The notes: generated by a model from the letters alone, not told the origin. Shown: positions 18,645 to 27,200, numbered from the stretch's first letter. The stretch is 42,790 nucleotides of DNA from Saccharopolyspora oryzae (GCF_027853915.1 NZ_JAQGLA010000072.1:1-42790), one strand, 5' to 3'. Numbers and translations are program-made.

Positions 18645-20243
18645 TCACATCCGGAAGACGCCGAACCCGCGGCGACCCTCGACCGACTGGGAATGCGCTG
18701 CGGACAACGCGATGCCGAGCACCGTGCGGGTGTCCCGCGGATCGATCACACCGTCGTCGTAAACCCGCGCGGTGACGAACAGCGCGTGCGATTCGCGCTC
18801 GATCTGCTCCTCGATCTGCTTGCGCTGCCGCTCGTCGGCCTCGACGTCGAACTCCCGCCCGGCAGCCTCCGCACTCTGTCTGCCCACGATGGACAGAACA
18901 CCTGCGAGCTGCTGCGCGCCCATCACCGCGAGCTTCGCGTTCGCCCAGGCGAACATGAACCGGGGATCGTAAGCGCGGCCGGACATCCCGTAGTTGCCCG
19001 CGCCGAACGACGCGCCGATGTTGATGGTGATGTGCGGGACCGAGCTGTTGGTCACCGCGTTGATCATCTTGGCGCCGTCCTTGATGATGCCGCCCTGCTC
19101 GTAGTCCTTGCCGACCATGTAGCCGGTGGTGTTCTGCAGGAAGATCAGCGGCGTGTTCGTCTGGTTGGCCAGCAGGATGAACTCGCTGGCCTTCTTCGCC
19201 TCCTCGGAGAACAGCACGCCGCGGGCGTTGGCCAGCACGCCCACCAGGTAGCCGTGGATCGACGCCCACCCGGTGACCAGGCTGGTGCCGTAGCGCGGTT
19301 TGTACTCGCCGAACCGGGATCCGTCCACGACGCGCGCGAGGACCTCGCGGGGGTCCACCGGCACCCGGAAGTCGGCCGAGGCGATGCCGAGCAGCTCCTC
19401 CGGGTCGAACAGCGGCGGGTCCGGCGGTCGGGTCGGGTCCGGGCCGAGCTTGCGCCAGTTCAGCTCGGAGACGATCTGCCTGCCGAGCCGGATGCAGTCC
19501 ACCTCGTCGACCGCGAAGTGGTCGGCCAGGCCGGACACCGTGGAATGCATCTCGGCGCCGCCGAGCGCTTCGTCGTCGGCGTCCTCCCCGGTGGCCATCT
19601 TCACCAGCGGCGGTCCGCCGAGGAAGACCTTGGCCTGGCGGTCCACCAGCACCGCGTAATCGCACATCCCGGGCACGTAGGCGCCGCCCGCGGTGGAGTT
19701 GCCGAACACCAGCGCGACCGTCGGGATGCCCATGGCCGACAGCTCGGTGAGGTCGTGGAAGATCTTGCCGGCGTGCACGAACAGCTCGGACTGGGTCGGC
19801 AGGTCGGCGCCGCCCGACTCGACCAGGTTCAGCACCGGGAGCCGGTTGGTGCGCGCGATCTCCAAGGCGCGCAACGTCTTCCGCAGCGTGTAGGGGTTCA
19901 TCGCGCCGCCGCGCACGGTCGGGTCGTGCGCGATGATCACGCATTCCACACCGGACACCACGCCGACGCCGGTGACGATGCTGGCGCCCACCGCGAACTC
20001 CGTGCCCCACGCGGCGAGCGCGGAGAGCTCCAGGAACGGCGCATCGCGGTCGAGCAGCAGCTCGATGCGCTCGCGCACCAGCAGCCGCCCGCGCCGGCGG
20101 TGCCGGTCGGCGTACTTCTGCCCGCCGCCGGCGCGCGCCAGATCCAGCTGCTCGCGCAACGCGGCCACCGCGGCCAGCTGCGCCTCGCGGTTCTGCCGGT
20201 AGTCCTCGGCGGTGACGTCCACGGCGGATCTCAACACGGGCAC
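18645..20243 (-). CDS. Acyl-CoA carboxylase carboxyltransferase (beta) subunit
   Basis: 532 residues of the MCC-beta / geranyl-CoA carboxylase type. Two crotonase-like halves are visible: GGGQKYADRHRRRGRLLVRE and LVESGGADLPTQSELFVHAG in the N-half, TTGYMVGKDYEQGGIIKDGA and FGAGNYGMSGRAYDPRFMF in the C-half. GTG 20243 is chosen because VPVLRSAVDV is the usual N-terminus of the family and GAGGAGAGGGG lies 7 nt upstream; an in-frame ATG at 20288 would add 15 unrelated residues and overlap a candidate operator. It is first in the minus operon, so the promoter lies in the divergent region. Confidence 0.93.
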   Translation of the reverse strand: MPVLRSAVDVTAEDYRQNREAQLAAVAALREQLDLARAGGGQKYADRHRRRGRLLVRERIELLLDRDAPFLELSALAAWGTEFAVGASIVTGVGVVSGVECVIIAHDPTVRGGAMNPYTLRKTLRALEIARTNRLPVLNLVESGGADLPTQSELFVHAGKIFHDLTELSAMGIPTVALVFGNSTAGGAYVPGMCDYAVLVDRQAKVFLGGPPLVKMATGEDADDEALGGAEMHSTVSGLADHFAVDEVDCIRLGRQIVSELNWRKLGPDPTRPPDPPLFDPEELLGIASADFRVPVDPREVLARVVDGSRFGEYKPRYGTSLVTGWASIHGYLVGVLANARGVLFSEEAKKASEFILLANQTNTPLIFLQNTTGYMVGKDYEQGGIIKDGAKMINAVTNSSVPHITINIGASFGAGNYGMSGRAYDPRFMFAWANAKLAVMGAQQLAGVLSIVGRQSAEAAGREFDVEADERQRKQIEEQIERESHALFVTARVYDDGVIDPRDTRTVLGIALSAAHSQSVEGRRGFGVFRM

Positions 20244-20286
20244 GATGCCGCCCCTCTCCTCGACAACGCGACTGAAGTTACTCCAC

Positions 20287-20409
20287 ATTCACTAACTTTG
20301 AAAAGGGTGAACCTGGAGGCGGCATTTCAGCTGGTCGCATGGCTGCATCTGTGACCCCCTTCACAAGTTGTGATCCGGAGTTTACGATCCCTAGTGAATA
20401 TGAATTCAC
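20287..20409. promoter_or_regulatory. Divergent promoter region with three candidate TetR operators
   Basis: TAGTGAAT occurs at 20392-20399 and, inverted, as ATTCACTA at 20287-20294, one copy near each divergent gene. The right copy is part of the palindrome GTGAAT-ATGA-ATTCAC (20394-20409), 24 bp before the ligase ATG. A second palindrome, TCACAA-G-TTGTGA, lies at 20361-20373. The arrangement fits coordinated repression of both directions by the TetR protein encoded at the end of the minus operon. Confidence 0.6.
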
Positions 20410-20432
20410 AATCCAGGATCGGAGCAGCGGTC

Positions 20433-22115
20433 ATGGGCCTCGACGTCACCAGCCTGTCCGACCGGCGTGCGGTCAACCGCTGGGAGCGCGCCAGCGTCGG
20501 CGATGTTCTGGAACGCCTGACCTGGAGCTATCCCGACCAGGAGGCGGTGATCGGCTGGGCCGGCGCCTTCGCGCACCCCGAGCACGAGCGGCTCACCTAC
20601 CTCGAGGCCGACCGCCTCGTCGCGCAGGTGGCGAACGGGTTGCTCGCACGCGGGCTGCAACGCGGCGATCGCGTGCTGATGTTCTGCGAGAACTCGGTGG
20701 AGGCCTACCTGACCAAGCTCGGCATCGCCCGGGCCGGACTGGTGTGCGTACCGGTCAACCCGACGCTCGCCCCGGACGTGGTCGGGCACCTCATCGACAA
20801 GACGCGGCCGGCGTTCGCCGTCGTCGACGCGGAGCTGTGGCCGCGCGCGGAGGAGCCGTTCGACGAGCACGGCCTCGCTCCCGGCATCACCATCCCGATC
20901 GGTGGAGGCGCGGTCGAGGGCAGCGCGACGTTCGCGGAGTTCGTCCGCGGAGTGCCCGACGGCGAGCCCGACGTGGAGATCCACGGCGACGACATCTGGC
21001 AGATCTTGTTCACGTCGGGCACGACTTCGCTGCCGAAGGGCGCGATGATCTCGCACCACTCGAGCTATTACGCCGCGTACAGCTTCGCGCTCACGCTCAC
21101 CCGGGGCATCCGGCTGGAGTGCGACCTCAAGCTGGCCGCCTTCCTCCCGATCATCTACCACGTCGCCGACCAGATCTTCACATTCCCGGCGTTCCTCTCC
21201 GGCGGAGCGCTGGTGATCGGGCGCAAACCCGATCCGCGCGCCATCGCCGAAGCCGTCACGCGGGAGGCGATCACCGCGGTGTGGAGCGGCTCGCCGGCCA
21301 TGGCGAACGCCCTCGCCGACGTGCTCGCCGACGACCGGCTCCGCTACGACCCGCGCAGCCTGAAGGTGCTGGTGTACGGGTGGGCGGCGCTGCCGCCGGG
21401 CACCCTCACCACGTTCAAGCGGCTGTGCGGCGACGACTTCGTCGCGGTGGAGATCTTCGGCCAGACCGAGGCGATCTCCTGCCACCGGTTCTGGCCGGAC
21501 AAGTGGGGCGAGACCTACCGCAGGACCGCGCCCGAGCGGAACTACGTCGGCGTGCCCAACCCGACGCTGGCCTCAGCGGTGGTGGACGACACCGGCGCCG
21601 ATCTGCGCGATCAGCCCGGGATCGCCGGGGAGGCCGTCTACCGCTCGCCGAGCATCACCGCCGGGTACTACGGCGACGAGGAAGCCACCGAGCACGCGTT
21701 CCGCGGCGGCTGGTTCCACTCCGGGGACAGCTGCACCTACGACGACCGCGGGCTGCGGGTGATGGTCGATCGCTACAAGGACATCGTGAAGTCCGGCGGT
21801 GAGAACGTGTCCAGCCTGCGGGTGGAAGCTGTGCTGCACCAGCATCCGGGCGTGTTCAAGGCAGCGGTGGTCGGCTTGCCCCACGAGCGGTGGGGCGAGG
21901 CGGTGACCGCGGTCGTCATCGCTGGAACCGAGCACCCGGTGAGCGAGGACGAGATCATCGCGTTCTGCCGCGAACGGCTGGCCGGCTTCGAGACGCCCAA
22001 GCGCGTCCTCTTCGTCGACGAGTTCCCGGAGACGGTCGGCGGCAAGGTGCTCAAGTACAAGCTGCGGCAGCACTACCGCGACGCCTACGCGCGGCGGGAC
22101 GCTGCCGGCACTTGA
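20433..22115 (+). CDS. AMP-forming acyl-CoA synthetase, divergent from the carboxylase operon
   Basis: 560 residues, ANL superfamily. Motifs: LFTSGTTSLPKGAMISHHSS, IFGQTEAISCHRFW, the WFHSGDSCTYDDRGLRV segment, VDRYKDIVKSGGENVSS and the Lys in ETVGGKVLKYKLRQ. ATG 20433 is preferred: GGAG lies 8 nt before it, whereas the upstream in-frame ATG at 20400 falls inside the candidate operator. It is only distantly similar to the ligase at 10570-12159. Shared control with the minus operon suggests that it activates another acid entering the same route. Confidence 0.9.
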   Translation: MGLDVTSLSDRRAVNRWERASVGDVLERLTWSYPDQEAVIGWAGAFAHPEHERLTYLEADRLVAQVANGLLARGLQRGDRVLMFCENSVEAYLTKLGIARAGLVCVPVNPTLAPDVVGHLIDKTRPAFAVVDAELWPRAEEPFDEHGLAPGITIPIGGGAVEGSATFAEFVRGVPDGEPDVEIHGDDIWQILFTSGTTSLPKGAMISHHSSYYAAYSFALTLTRGIRLECDLKLAAFLPIIYHVADQIFTFPAFLSGGALVIGRKPDPRAIAEAVTREAITAVWSGSPAMANALADVLADDRLRYDPRSLKVLVYGWAALPPGTLTTFKRLCGDDFVAVEIFGQTEAISCHRFWPDKWGETYRRTAPERNYVGVPNPTLASAVVDDTGADLRDQPGIAGEAVYRSPSITAGYYGDEEATEHAFRGGWFHSGDSCTYDDRGLRVMVDRYKDIVKSGGENVSSLRVEAVLHQHPGVFKAAVVGLPHERWGEAVTAVVIAGTEHPVSEDEIIAFCRERLAGFETPKRVLFVDEFPETVGGKVLKYKLRQHYRDAYARRDAAGT

Positions 22116-22139
22116 GCCCCGCTGAAAACAGGCCGGGGC
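22116..22139 (+). terminator. Hairpin just after the divergent ligase
   Basis: GCCCCG (22116-22121) pairs with CGGGGC (22134-22139) around a 12-nt loop that starts with an A-rich stretch. It immediately follows the stop codon. A second GC-rich repeat continues to about 22155, ending in TTT. Confidence 0.4.
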
Positions 22140-22412
22140 GCCCAACGGCGCGCCTTTGCGGGTGTCGAATCCCGGTAGCGACCCGACGGAGCCGTTGGCC
22201 CAGGGCGAACCCGCCAACGCTTCCCCCGTCTTTCGCGGAGTCGATCGCACGACCTTGCCCGGGAGCCGGTTGCGGTTCCTGTCCGGGTGAATGGGTGCCG
22301 AACTGATCCACTCGAGGGGGTGGGGCCGCCGGATTCCTACTCCACGGGACGACGAATCCTGCCGATGACCGGGTGGTGACATTCGGTGATCTGCGGACCG
22401 GAGGAAGATCGA
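22140..22412. other. Intergenic region upstream of the TNT gene
   Basis: About 270 bp with no convincing gene on either strand apart from the terminator at its left end. A tRNA T-arm-like stretch occurs near 22159-22175 but no complete tRNA can be folded around it. The promoter of the TNT gene is presumably in the right half; no clear -35/-10 pair is seen. Confidence 0.4.
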
Positions 22413-23189
22413 ATGCGAACGTCCCATCGTCTCGTGGTGGCACTGGCGGCATGGGTGATGCTGGTGGTCGGTGCCGGAGGTGCCACCGCACAGCCGTTGC
22501 CGATACCGGGGGTGGCTCCCGCCGTCGTCTCCCACTCGGACGGCACGCCGCCGGCACCTCCGCTGACGCCTGAACGAACGGCGCCACCTTCTGAGCATCC
22601 GGCGCCGCCTCCAGCGGGACCGCCGCCGGCGATCTGCCCGGCGAACGGGATCCCGGGCTCGCGAGTCGAGCTTCCGGACCGCCCGTTGCAGCGCTACTAC
22701 TTGGACGATCCTCGGCTCGGCCCGGAGTTCCTGCCCCGGACCGGCGCTGTCGGCGAACTGCTCCGCGACTACAACCGGCTGGACTCGTTCTCGGCGACGG
22801 CGTTCATCGCCTGCTTCTGGGACCCGTCCGCCAACATGAACGCGGGCGGGTGGCGCTTCCCGCCCAACGACGGTTTCGCCGACGGGCGCACGACGTTCGA
22901 GATGGTTCCCGGGCAGGTCATCGACCGGTTCGGCAGCAACAACGGGCGGTTCTTCGCGCCGTTCGGCGTACCTTTCGGGCAGCGGGCACTCGCACCCAGC
23001 AGCCTCGACACCCTCGAGCCGCGGTACCCGTTCGACTACCACGTCTTCAAGGTGTTGAAGCCGTTCACCGTCGAGGCCGGAACCGCGTCACCGTGGTTCG
23101 GACAACCGGGCGGCGGCCTTCAGTACCGCTCGCCGAGCATGAACGCGAGCCAGCTCATCGCGGGCAACTTCCTGCAGCCCCTCAACTGA
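22413..23189 (+). CDS. Secreted TNT-domain (tuberculosis necrotizing toxin-like) NAD+ glycohydrolase
   Basis: 258 residues. The N-terminus is a Sec-type signal peptide (RTSHR, a hydrophobic stretch, then cleavage near GATAQP), followed by a ~55-residue Pro-rich linker. The C-terminal domain resembles PF14021: WRFPPNDGFADGRTTFEMVP, GQVIDRFGSNNGRFFAPFG, VPFGQRALAPSS, YPFDYHVFKVLKPF and PWFGQPGGGLQY, which cover the Arg/Gln-containing NAD-binding and catalytic parts known from CpnT. It would hydrolyse NAD+ outside the producer or on its surface. GGAGGAAG at 22400-22407 precedes ATG 22413. It is a stand-alone secreted enzyme, not fused to a channel or ESX domain. It ends before a strong terminator. 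Confidence 0.85.
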   Translation: MRTSHRLVVALAAWVMLVVGAGGATAQPLPIPGVAPAVVSHSDGTPPAPPLTPERTAPPSEHPAPPPAGPPPAICPANGIPGSRVELPDRPLQRYYLDDPRLGPEFLPRTGAVGELLRDYNRLDSFSATAFIACFWDPSANMNAGGWRFPPNDGFADGRTTFEMVPGQVIDRFGSNNGRFFAPFGVPFGQRALAPSSLDTLEPRYPFDYHVFKVLKPFTVEAGTASPWFGQPGGGLQYRSPSMNASQLIAGNFLQPLN

Positions 23190-23226
23190 TTCGGCAGCTC
23201 CGAGAATTGGTCGACCGAACAGCTCG

Positions 23227-23262
23227 TTGTCCCTCCCCGCTGATCTCCGCGGGGAGGGACAA
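23227..23262 (+). terminator. Strong terminator after the TNT gene
   Basis: The arms TTGTCCCTCCCCGC (23227-23240) and GCGGGGAGGGACAA (23249-23262) form a perfect 14-bp stem with an 8-nt loop, followed by TTTTC. It is 37 bp after the stop. It could also serve the convergent gene at 23361-23717. Confidence 0.85.
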
Positions 23263-23360
23263 TTTTCGGGCTGCCACGGCCGGTCCCGAGTCGCCGACCT
23301 TCACCCCCGTGCCGTGACGACCGACCCGGCCGTCGCCGATGCCGAGCAACGGGACCCCGC

Positions 23361-23717
23361 TCATCCGCGCTCGTGGCGGCGGGCCTGGTCGTACTGGTCA
23401 CGGGCCTCCCGCTGGATCTCTTCCCGGCGTGCCATCAAATCCTCGATGATCTGGGCCGAGTCCGGCGGTGGCGCGGGCGCTCGCTGCGCGAGGCGACCGT
23501 AGAGGTACCGGCAAGCTTCGTCCTCGGAGGCGAACCGCGCAGCCGTTTCCTCGGCACCTCGTTCCCAGAGGGAGACCAAGTAGGCGCCGGACTCCTCGCG
23601 CAAGACGTAGTAGGCGTCCGCACGCGGCCCTCCGGACGCGGGGCCACCCGGGATCAAGTACTCGCCGTCGGGCACACCAGCGGCGCGCAGCGCTTCGACG
23701 AGTTCGATCCGGTCCAT
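23361..23717 (-). CDS. Small protein next to the TNT toxin, possible partner or immunity protein
   Basis: 118 residues, no assigned function. It starts MDRIELVEALRAAGVPDGEY and contains a short beta-rich core (DAYYVLREESGAYLVSLWER), an acidic FASEDEACRYLYGRL segment and a charged helical tail. ATG 23717 has GGAGGG upstream; the frame further upstream is Arg/Pro-rich and probably not translated. From memory, small domains with LVxALxxAGVPD and xxExEAC motifs often occur beside TNT/NADase toxins in actinobacteria; that is recollection, not checked. It is cytosolic, convergent with the toxin gene and separated by a terminator. Confidence 0.6.
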   Translation of the reverse strand: MDRIELVEALRAAGVPDGEYLIPGGPASGGPRADAYYVLREESGAYLVSLWERGAEETAARFASEDEACRYLYGRLAQRAPAPPPDSAQIIEDLMARREEIQREARDQYDQARRHERG

Positions 23718-23855
23718 CCCGCCCTCCAGGCGCAGCAGAACACGTGGTGGTCGTGCGGGTACCGCGTATCGAGAATACCGAGATCGCTCGGTCACGGGTC
23801 AGCGGGCATTCCCGGTCTTCGCCGATCGGTGTCCGTTGTGGATGGTGCTGGTCCG

Positions 23856-24476
23856 TCAGGGTTGGTCGGGCGTGGTCGGGGCTGCGAGGCCGGTGACGAG
23901 CTGCTCGTACACCGCGCCGGCTCGTGCGTCGAGCTCGTCGAGTTCCACTCCGAGCTCGCGGGCGATCGCCTCGCGGAAGATGCAGTAGCCCATGTAGGTG
24001 GCCGCGGTCATCGCGTGCAGGACGTCGGCGTCGGCATCGGGTGGGAGCGCGCCGGTCTCCCGGTCGCGGTCGAGCGCCTCGCGGGTGCGTTCCAGCTCGG
24101 GGAACAGCACCAGCTGGTCGTCGCGCTCCAGCGCCAGGAGCGCTTCCAGCTTGGGCACGTCGGGCTGCCGGAGCGCGGCGTCCCACATCGCCGTGCGTCG
24201 CCGGGTGAACGGCTGCTCCCAATGGGTTTCGCGGTCGAGCGCCGACTCCCGGAGCAGGCGGGTGATCGCCGCGCGCAGCAACGCGTGCCGGGATCCGAAG
24301 TACTGGTAGATCTGCCCGTGGTTGACGCCTGCTTCCGAGGCGACGTCCCGCAGCGTCACGCCTTCGAGGAGCCCGTCGCGCCGCATGATCCGCAGCGCCG
24401 CGTCGAGCAGGTCCGACTCGGTCTCCTCTCGCGAGCGCCGTCGTCGGCGGGGTTTCGCGGCGACCTCGTCGGTCAT
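23856..24476 (-). CDS. TetR-family regulator divergent from the CaiB/MatC operon
   Basis: 206 residues. An Arg-rich N-terminus (KPRRRRRSREETE) precedes the helix-turn-helix (LLDAALRIMRRDGLLEGVTL then VASEAGVNHGQIYQYFGSRH). The C-terminal domain is all-helical. ATG 24476 has a near-perfect AGGAGGTG ribosome binding site. Its start lies 102 bp from the CoA-transferase start, with tandem palindromes between them, so autoregulation and control of the CoA-transferase/carrier operon are likely. Confidence 0.9.
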   Translation of the reverse strand: MTDEVAAKPRRRRRSREETESDLLDAALRIMRRDGLLEGVTLRDVASEAGVNHGQIYQYFGSRHALLRAAITRLLRESALDRETHWEQPFTRRRTAMWDAALRQPDVPKLEALLALERDDQLVLFPELERTREALDRDRETGALPPDADADVLHAMTAATYMGYCIFREAIARELGVELDELDARAGAVYEQLVTGLAAPTTPDQP

Positions 24477-24523
24477 CCCGCACCTCCTGGTCCATTGACT
24501 GCCGTGCAGCTCGCCCCTACTCT

Positions 24524-24555
24524 ACCGTTTCGTTAATAACGGTTCGTTAATAACG
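24524..24555. promoter_or_regulatory. Tandem TetR operators between the TetR and CaiB genes
   Basis: CGTTA-A-TAACG occurs twice, at 24531-24541 and 24545-24555, within a 14-nt direct repeat (TTCGTTAATAACG preceded by T or G). A larger arm pair ACCGTT (24524-24529) and AACGGT (24538-24543) overlaps the left copy. Two staggered dimer sites 14 bp apart resemble operators bound by pairs of TetR dimers. AT-richness in a ~70% GC background makes chance unlikely. Confidence 0.8.
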
Positions 24556-24578
24556 ATGCGTTCACAAGGAGGTGGGCG

Positions 24579-25787
24579 ATGCCGGGAGACCGCTCGCCGC
24601 TCGAGGGCATTCGCGTGCTGGACCTCGCCACCGTTCTCGCCGCGCCGGTCACCGCGACGATGCTGGGCGACTTCGGGGCCGAGGTGGTGAAGGTCGAGGA
24701 GCCGGGCCGCGGCGACTTCACCCGCGACGGGCCGGGTTCGTCGACCCCGGGGCGCCGTTCGCTGCAGTGGATCCAGGAGGGGCGCAACAAGAAGTCCGTG
24801 ACGGTCGACCTGCGGACCGCGCGCGGCCAGGAGCTGGTGCGCGAGCTGGTGCCCCACTTCGACGTGGTCGTCATGAACTTCCGCCCGCCCACGCTGGAGG
24901 AGTGGGGCCTGACGCCGGAGCGGCTCCAGGAGATCAACCCGCGGGCGGTGCTGGTCCTGGTCACCGGTTACGGCATGTCGGGCCCCCACCGCGACCGGGG
25001 CGCCTTCGACCGCATCGCCAGCGCGTTCTCCGGCCTCACCTACGTCAGCGGCGAACCCGACGGGCAGCCGACCCGCACCGGGTACGCCGTGATCGACTAC
25101 ATGGCCGCCTACCTCGCGGCGTTCGCGACCGTCACCGCGCTCTACGACCGGGACCGCAACGGCGGCACCGGCCAGATCGTGGACCTCGGCCTCTACGAGG
25201 CGGGGTTCCGCGCCTCCGAGAACGCGCTCCTGAGCTACGCCGCGCTCGGCAAGGTCCGGGAGCGGCAGGGCAACCGCAACCTCCAGATCGTCCCGGCCAG
25301 CGACTTCGACACCGCCGACGGGCGGCGGATCTCGGTGCACGCCGGCACCGACGCGCTGTTCGGCAAGCTGGCGGCGGTCATGGGCGTGGCGGAGCTCGCG
25401 GCCGATCCCCGGTACGCGACCCGCGAGAGCCGCGTGGAGAACCAGGACGAGCTGTACCCCGTGATCGCGGCGTGGGTGGGGCGGCTTTCGGCGGACGAGG
25501 CCGTTCGGGTTCTCAACGACGCCGGCGTGCCGGCCGCGCCGATCATGAGCATCGCCGACATCGCCGCGGACCCGCACTACCGGGAACGCGGAACGATCAC
25601 CAGCCTCGTCGACGACGACTGGGGCGAGCTGCCGATGGTCGCTCCCCTGCCGCGGCTCAGCGGAACACCCGGGCGGATCCGATCGCTGGGGCCGCGCCTG
25701 GGGGAGCACACCGACTCGACGCTGACCGACCTGCTCGGTCTCGACCAGCACGCCGTGGACGCCCTTCGGGCCGACGGCGTCATCTGA
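24579..25787 (+). CDS. CaiB/BaiF family III CoA-transferase
   Basis: 402 residues, transferring CoA between carboxylic acids. Family features: PLEGIRVLDLATVLAAPVTA, LGDFGAEVVKVEEPGRGD, SVTVDLRTARGQELVRELV, GYGMSGPHRDRGAFDRIAS, and TGYAVIDYMAAYLAAFATV containing the catalytic Asp position. ATG 24579 follows AAGGAGGTG. It is first in an operon with a MatC-like carrier, so the imported acid is probably activated here by CoA transfer from an endogenous acyl-CoA. Specific acid unknown; malonate, succinate or mesaconate-like diacids fit the carrier. Confidence 0.92.
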   Translation: MPGDRSPLEGIRVLDLATVLAAPVTATMLGDFGAEVVKVEEPGRGDFTRDGPGSSTPGRRSLQWIQEGRNKKSVTVDLRTARGQELVRELVPHFDVVVMNFRPPTLEEWGLTPERLQEINPRAVLVLVTGYGMSGPHRDRGAFDRIASAFSGLTYVSGEPDGQPTRTGYAVIDYMAAYLAAFATVTALYDRDRNGGTGQIVDLGLYEAGFRASENALLSYAALGKVRERQGNRNLQIVPASDFDTADGRRISVHAGTDALFGKLAAVMGVAELAADPRYATRESRVENQDELYPVIAAWVGRLSADEAVRVLNDAGVPAAPIMSIADIAADPHYRERGTITSLVDDDWGELPMVAPLPRLSGTPGRIRSLGPRLGEHTDSTLTDLLGLDQHAVDALRADGVI

Positions 25788-25837
25788 CCGATCCGCGCGC
25801 CGTTTCCCCGCAGCGACGCTGAAGGACAGGACACCCA

Positions 25838-27175
25838 ATGGCTCCCTCGCTCCTCTCGATCGCGGTGCTCGCCCTGCTGTTCCTCGGTGCTTTCGTGCCG
25901 CGCTTCAGCCTCGCGCTCGCCGCCCTGCCCGCAGCCCTCCTGGTCGCCGGCCTCGCCGGCGTCGGCGTCGACGAACTGTTCGGCTTCTTCCCGGTCGACT
26001 TCGTCGTGCTGGTCGTCGGGATCACCGCGCTGTTCGCCGTGGTTCAGCTGTCCGGGACCACGGACTGGCTCCTGTCCCGCGCGCTGCGGCCGATCGGGAA
26101 CCGGGTCGCGTTGATCCCGCTGCTGCTGTTCGCCGTCGGGGCGCTGCTCACCGCGATCGGAACGCTGCCCGCGGCGGTCATCGCGATCATGGCCCCGATC
26201 GCGCTCGGCATCGCGGCCAAGCGCGGGCTGCCGCCGCTGCTGCTCTGCCTGACCATGCTCAACGGCATCATGTGCGGGTTGTTCTCCCCGATCGCGGTGT
26301 TCGGCGCGAGCACCCCGCGGCTCATGTCCAAAGCGGGCATCGAGGTGCCCGCCCACACGTCGCTCGCGCTCTTCCTCGCCGTGCTCGGCACCGGTCTCGT
26401 GCTGTGCCTCGCCGCGATGCTCGTGGGGCGGCGTTCGATCCGGGCCGCCCGCGACGGTGCTGGCAGCCCGACCGCACCCCCGGACCGAGCCTCGGCGGAA
26501 ATCGTTGGTACGACTGGCACTGCTGTCGCGAGCACGGCTGTCCGGGAGCGCGTCTCCGATGCGGTGGGGCAGCAGTCCGCGCCGGGGCGGCTCGCCGTGT
26601 GGGGCTCGATCGCCGCGCTGGTCGTGCTCGTCGTCGGCGGAGCGGTGTTCAAGGTCAACCTCGGCCTGCTCGGGCTGACCCTCGCTGTCGTGCTCCAGCT
26701 CGTGCTGCGCATCGAGCCGTCGGCGATCATCCGCCGCCTGCCCTGGGAGATCATCCTCCTGATCGCCGGAGTGCTCACCTACGTCGGGCTCATGGAGCAC
26801 CTGGGTGCTTTCGAGCAGATCACCGCAGCGCTGAGCAGCGCCACCGGTTCGCCGCTGCTGTCGCTGCTCGCCGTGTGCCTCGTCGTCGGTCTGACCTCGT
26901 TCTTCGCCTCCTCGATCGCCGTCCTCGCCACGGCGGTGCCGCTGGTGGCCCCGCTCGTAGCGGCGGGTCTGCCGCCGGTGGGCGCGATCATCGCCGTCGC
27001 GCTCTCCGCGGTGCTCGTCGACGTCAACCCCCTCGGCATCACCGGCGGGCTGCTGCTCGGGTCCGCCGCCCCGGAAGACCGGGCACGGCTCTTCCGGCAG
27101 CTGATGGTCTACGGGCTGTGCGCGATCGTCCTCGGGCCGGTCCTGGCCTGGTTCGTCTTCGGGTGGGTGCTGTGA
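25838..27175 (+). CDS. MatC-like dicarboxylate carrier
   Basis: 445 residues with about 11-12 transmembrane segments. The N-terminal half resembles the MatC_N domain of the malonate carrier, with DELFGFFPVDFVVLVVGITA, VVQLSGTTDWLLSRAL, a GALLTAIGTLPAAVIAIMAP segment and the FSPIAVFGAST loop. The central cytoplasmic loop (about residues 205-245) is Ala/Thr-rich and probably variable. ATG 25838 has AAGGACAGGA upstream. Directly downstream of the CaiB gene, it is inferred to import the diacid activated by that enzyme. It belongs to the IT superfamily; a different dicarboxylate substrate is possible. Confidence 0.85.
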   Translation: MAPSLLSIAVLALLFLGAFVPRFSLALAALPAALLVAGLAGVGVDELFGFFPVDFVVLVVGITALFAVVQLSGTTDWLLSRALRPIGNRVALIPLLLFAVGALLTAIGTLPAAVIAIMAPIALGIAAKRGLPPLLLCLTMLNGIMCGLFSPIAVFGASTPRLMSKAGIEVPAHTSLALFLAVLGTGLVLCLAAMLVGRRSIRAARDGAGSPTAPPDRASAEIVGTTGTAVASTAVRERVSDAVGQQSAPGRLAVWGSIAALVVLVVGGAVFKVNLGLLGLTLAVVLQLVLRIEPSAIIRRLPWEIILLIAGVLTYVGLMEHLGAFEQITAALSSATGSPLLSLLAVCLVVGLTSFFASSIAVLATAVPLVAPLVAAGLPPVGAIIAVALSAVLVDVNPLGITGGLLLGSAAPEDRARLFRQLMVYGLCAIVLGPVLAWFVFGWVL

Positions 27176-27181
27176 CCGGTG

Positions 27182-27200
27182 ACCGTCCGATGAGGACGGT
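27182..27200 (+). terminator. Hairpin after the carrier gene
   Basis: ACCGTCC (27182-27188) pairs with GGACGGT (27194-27200) around a 5-nt loop, 6 nt after the stop codon, followed by a T. It probably ends the CaiB/carrier transcript. Confidence 0.55.

Noticed and set aside
22159..22175. tRNA T-arm-like GGTGTCGAATCC stretch, a possible attachment-site remnant
   Set aside because: No acceptor, D or anticodon arm can be folded around it, and no integrase or boundary repeat is nearby.
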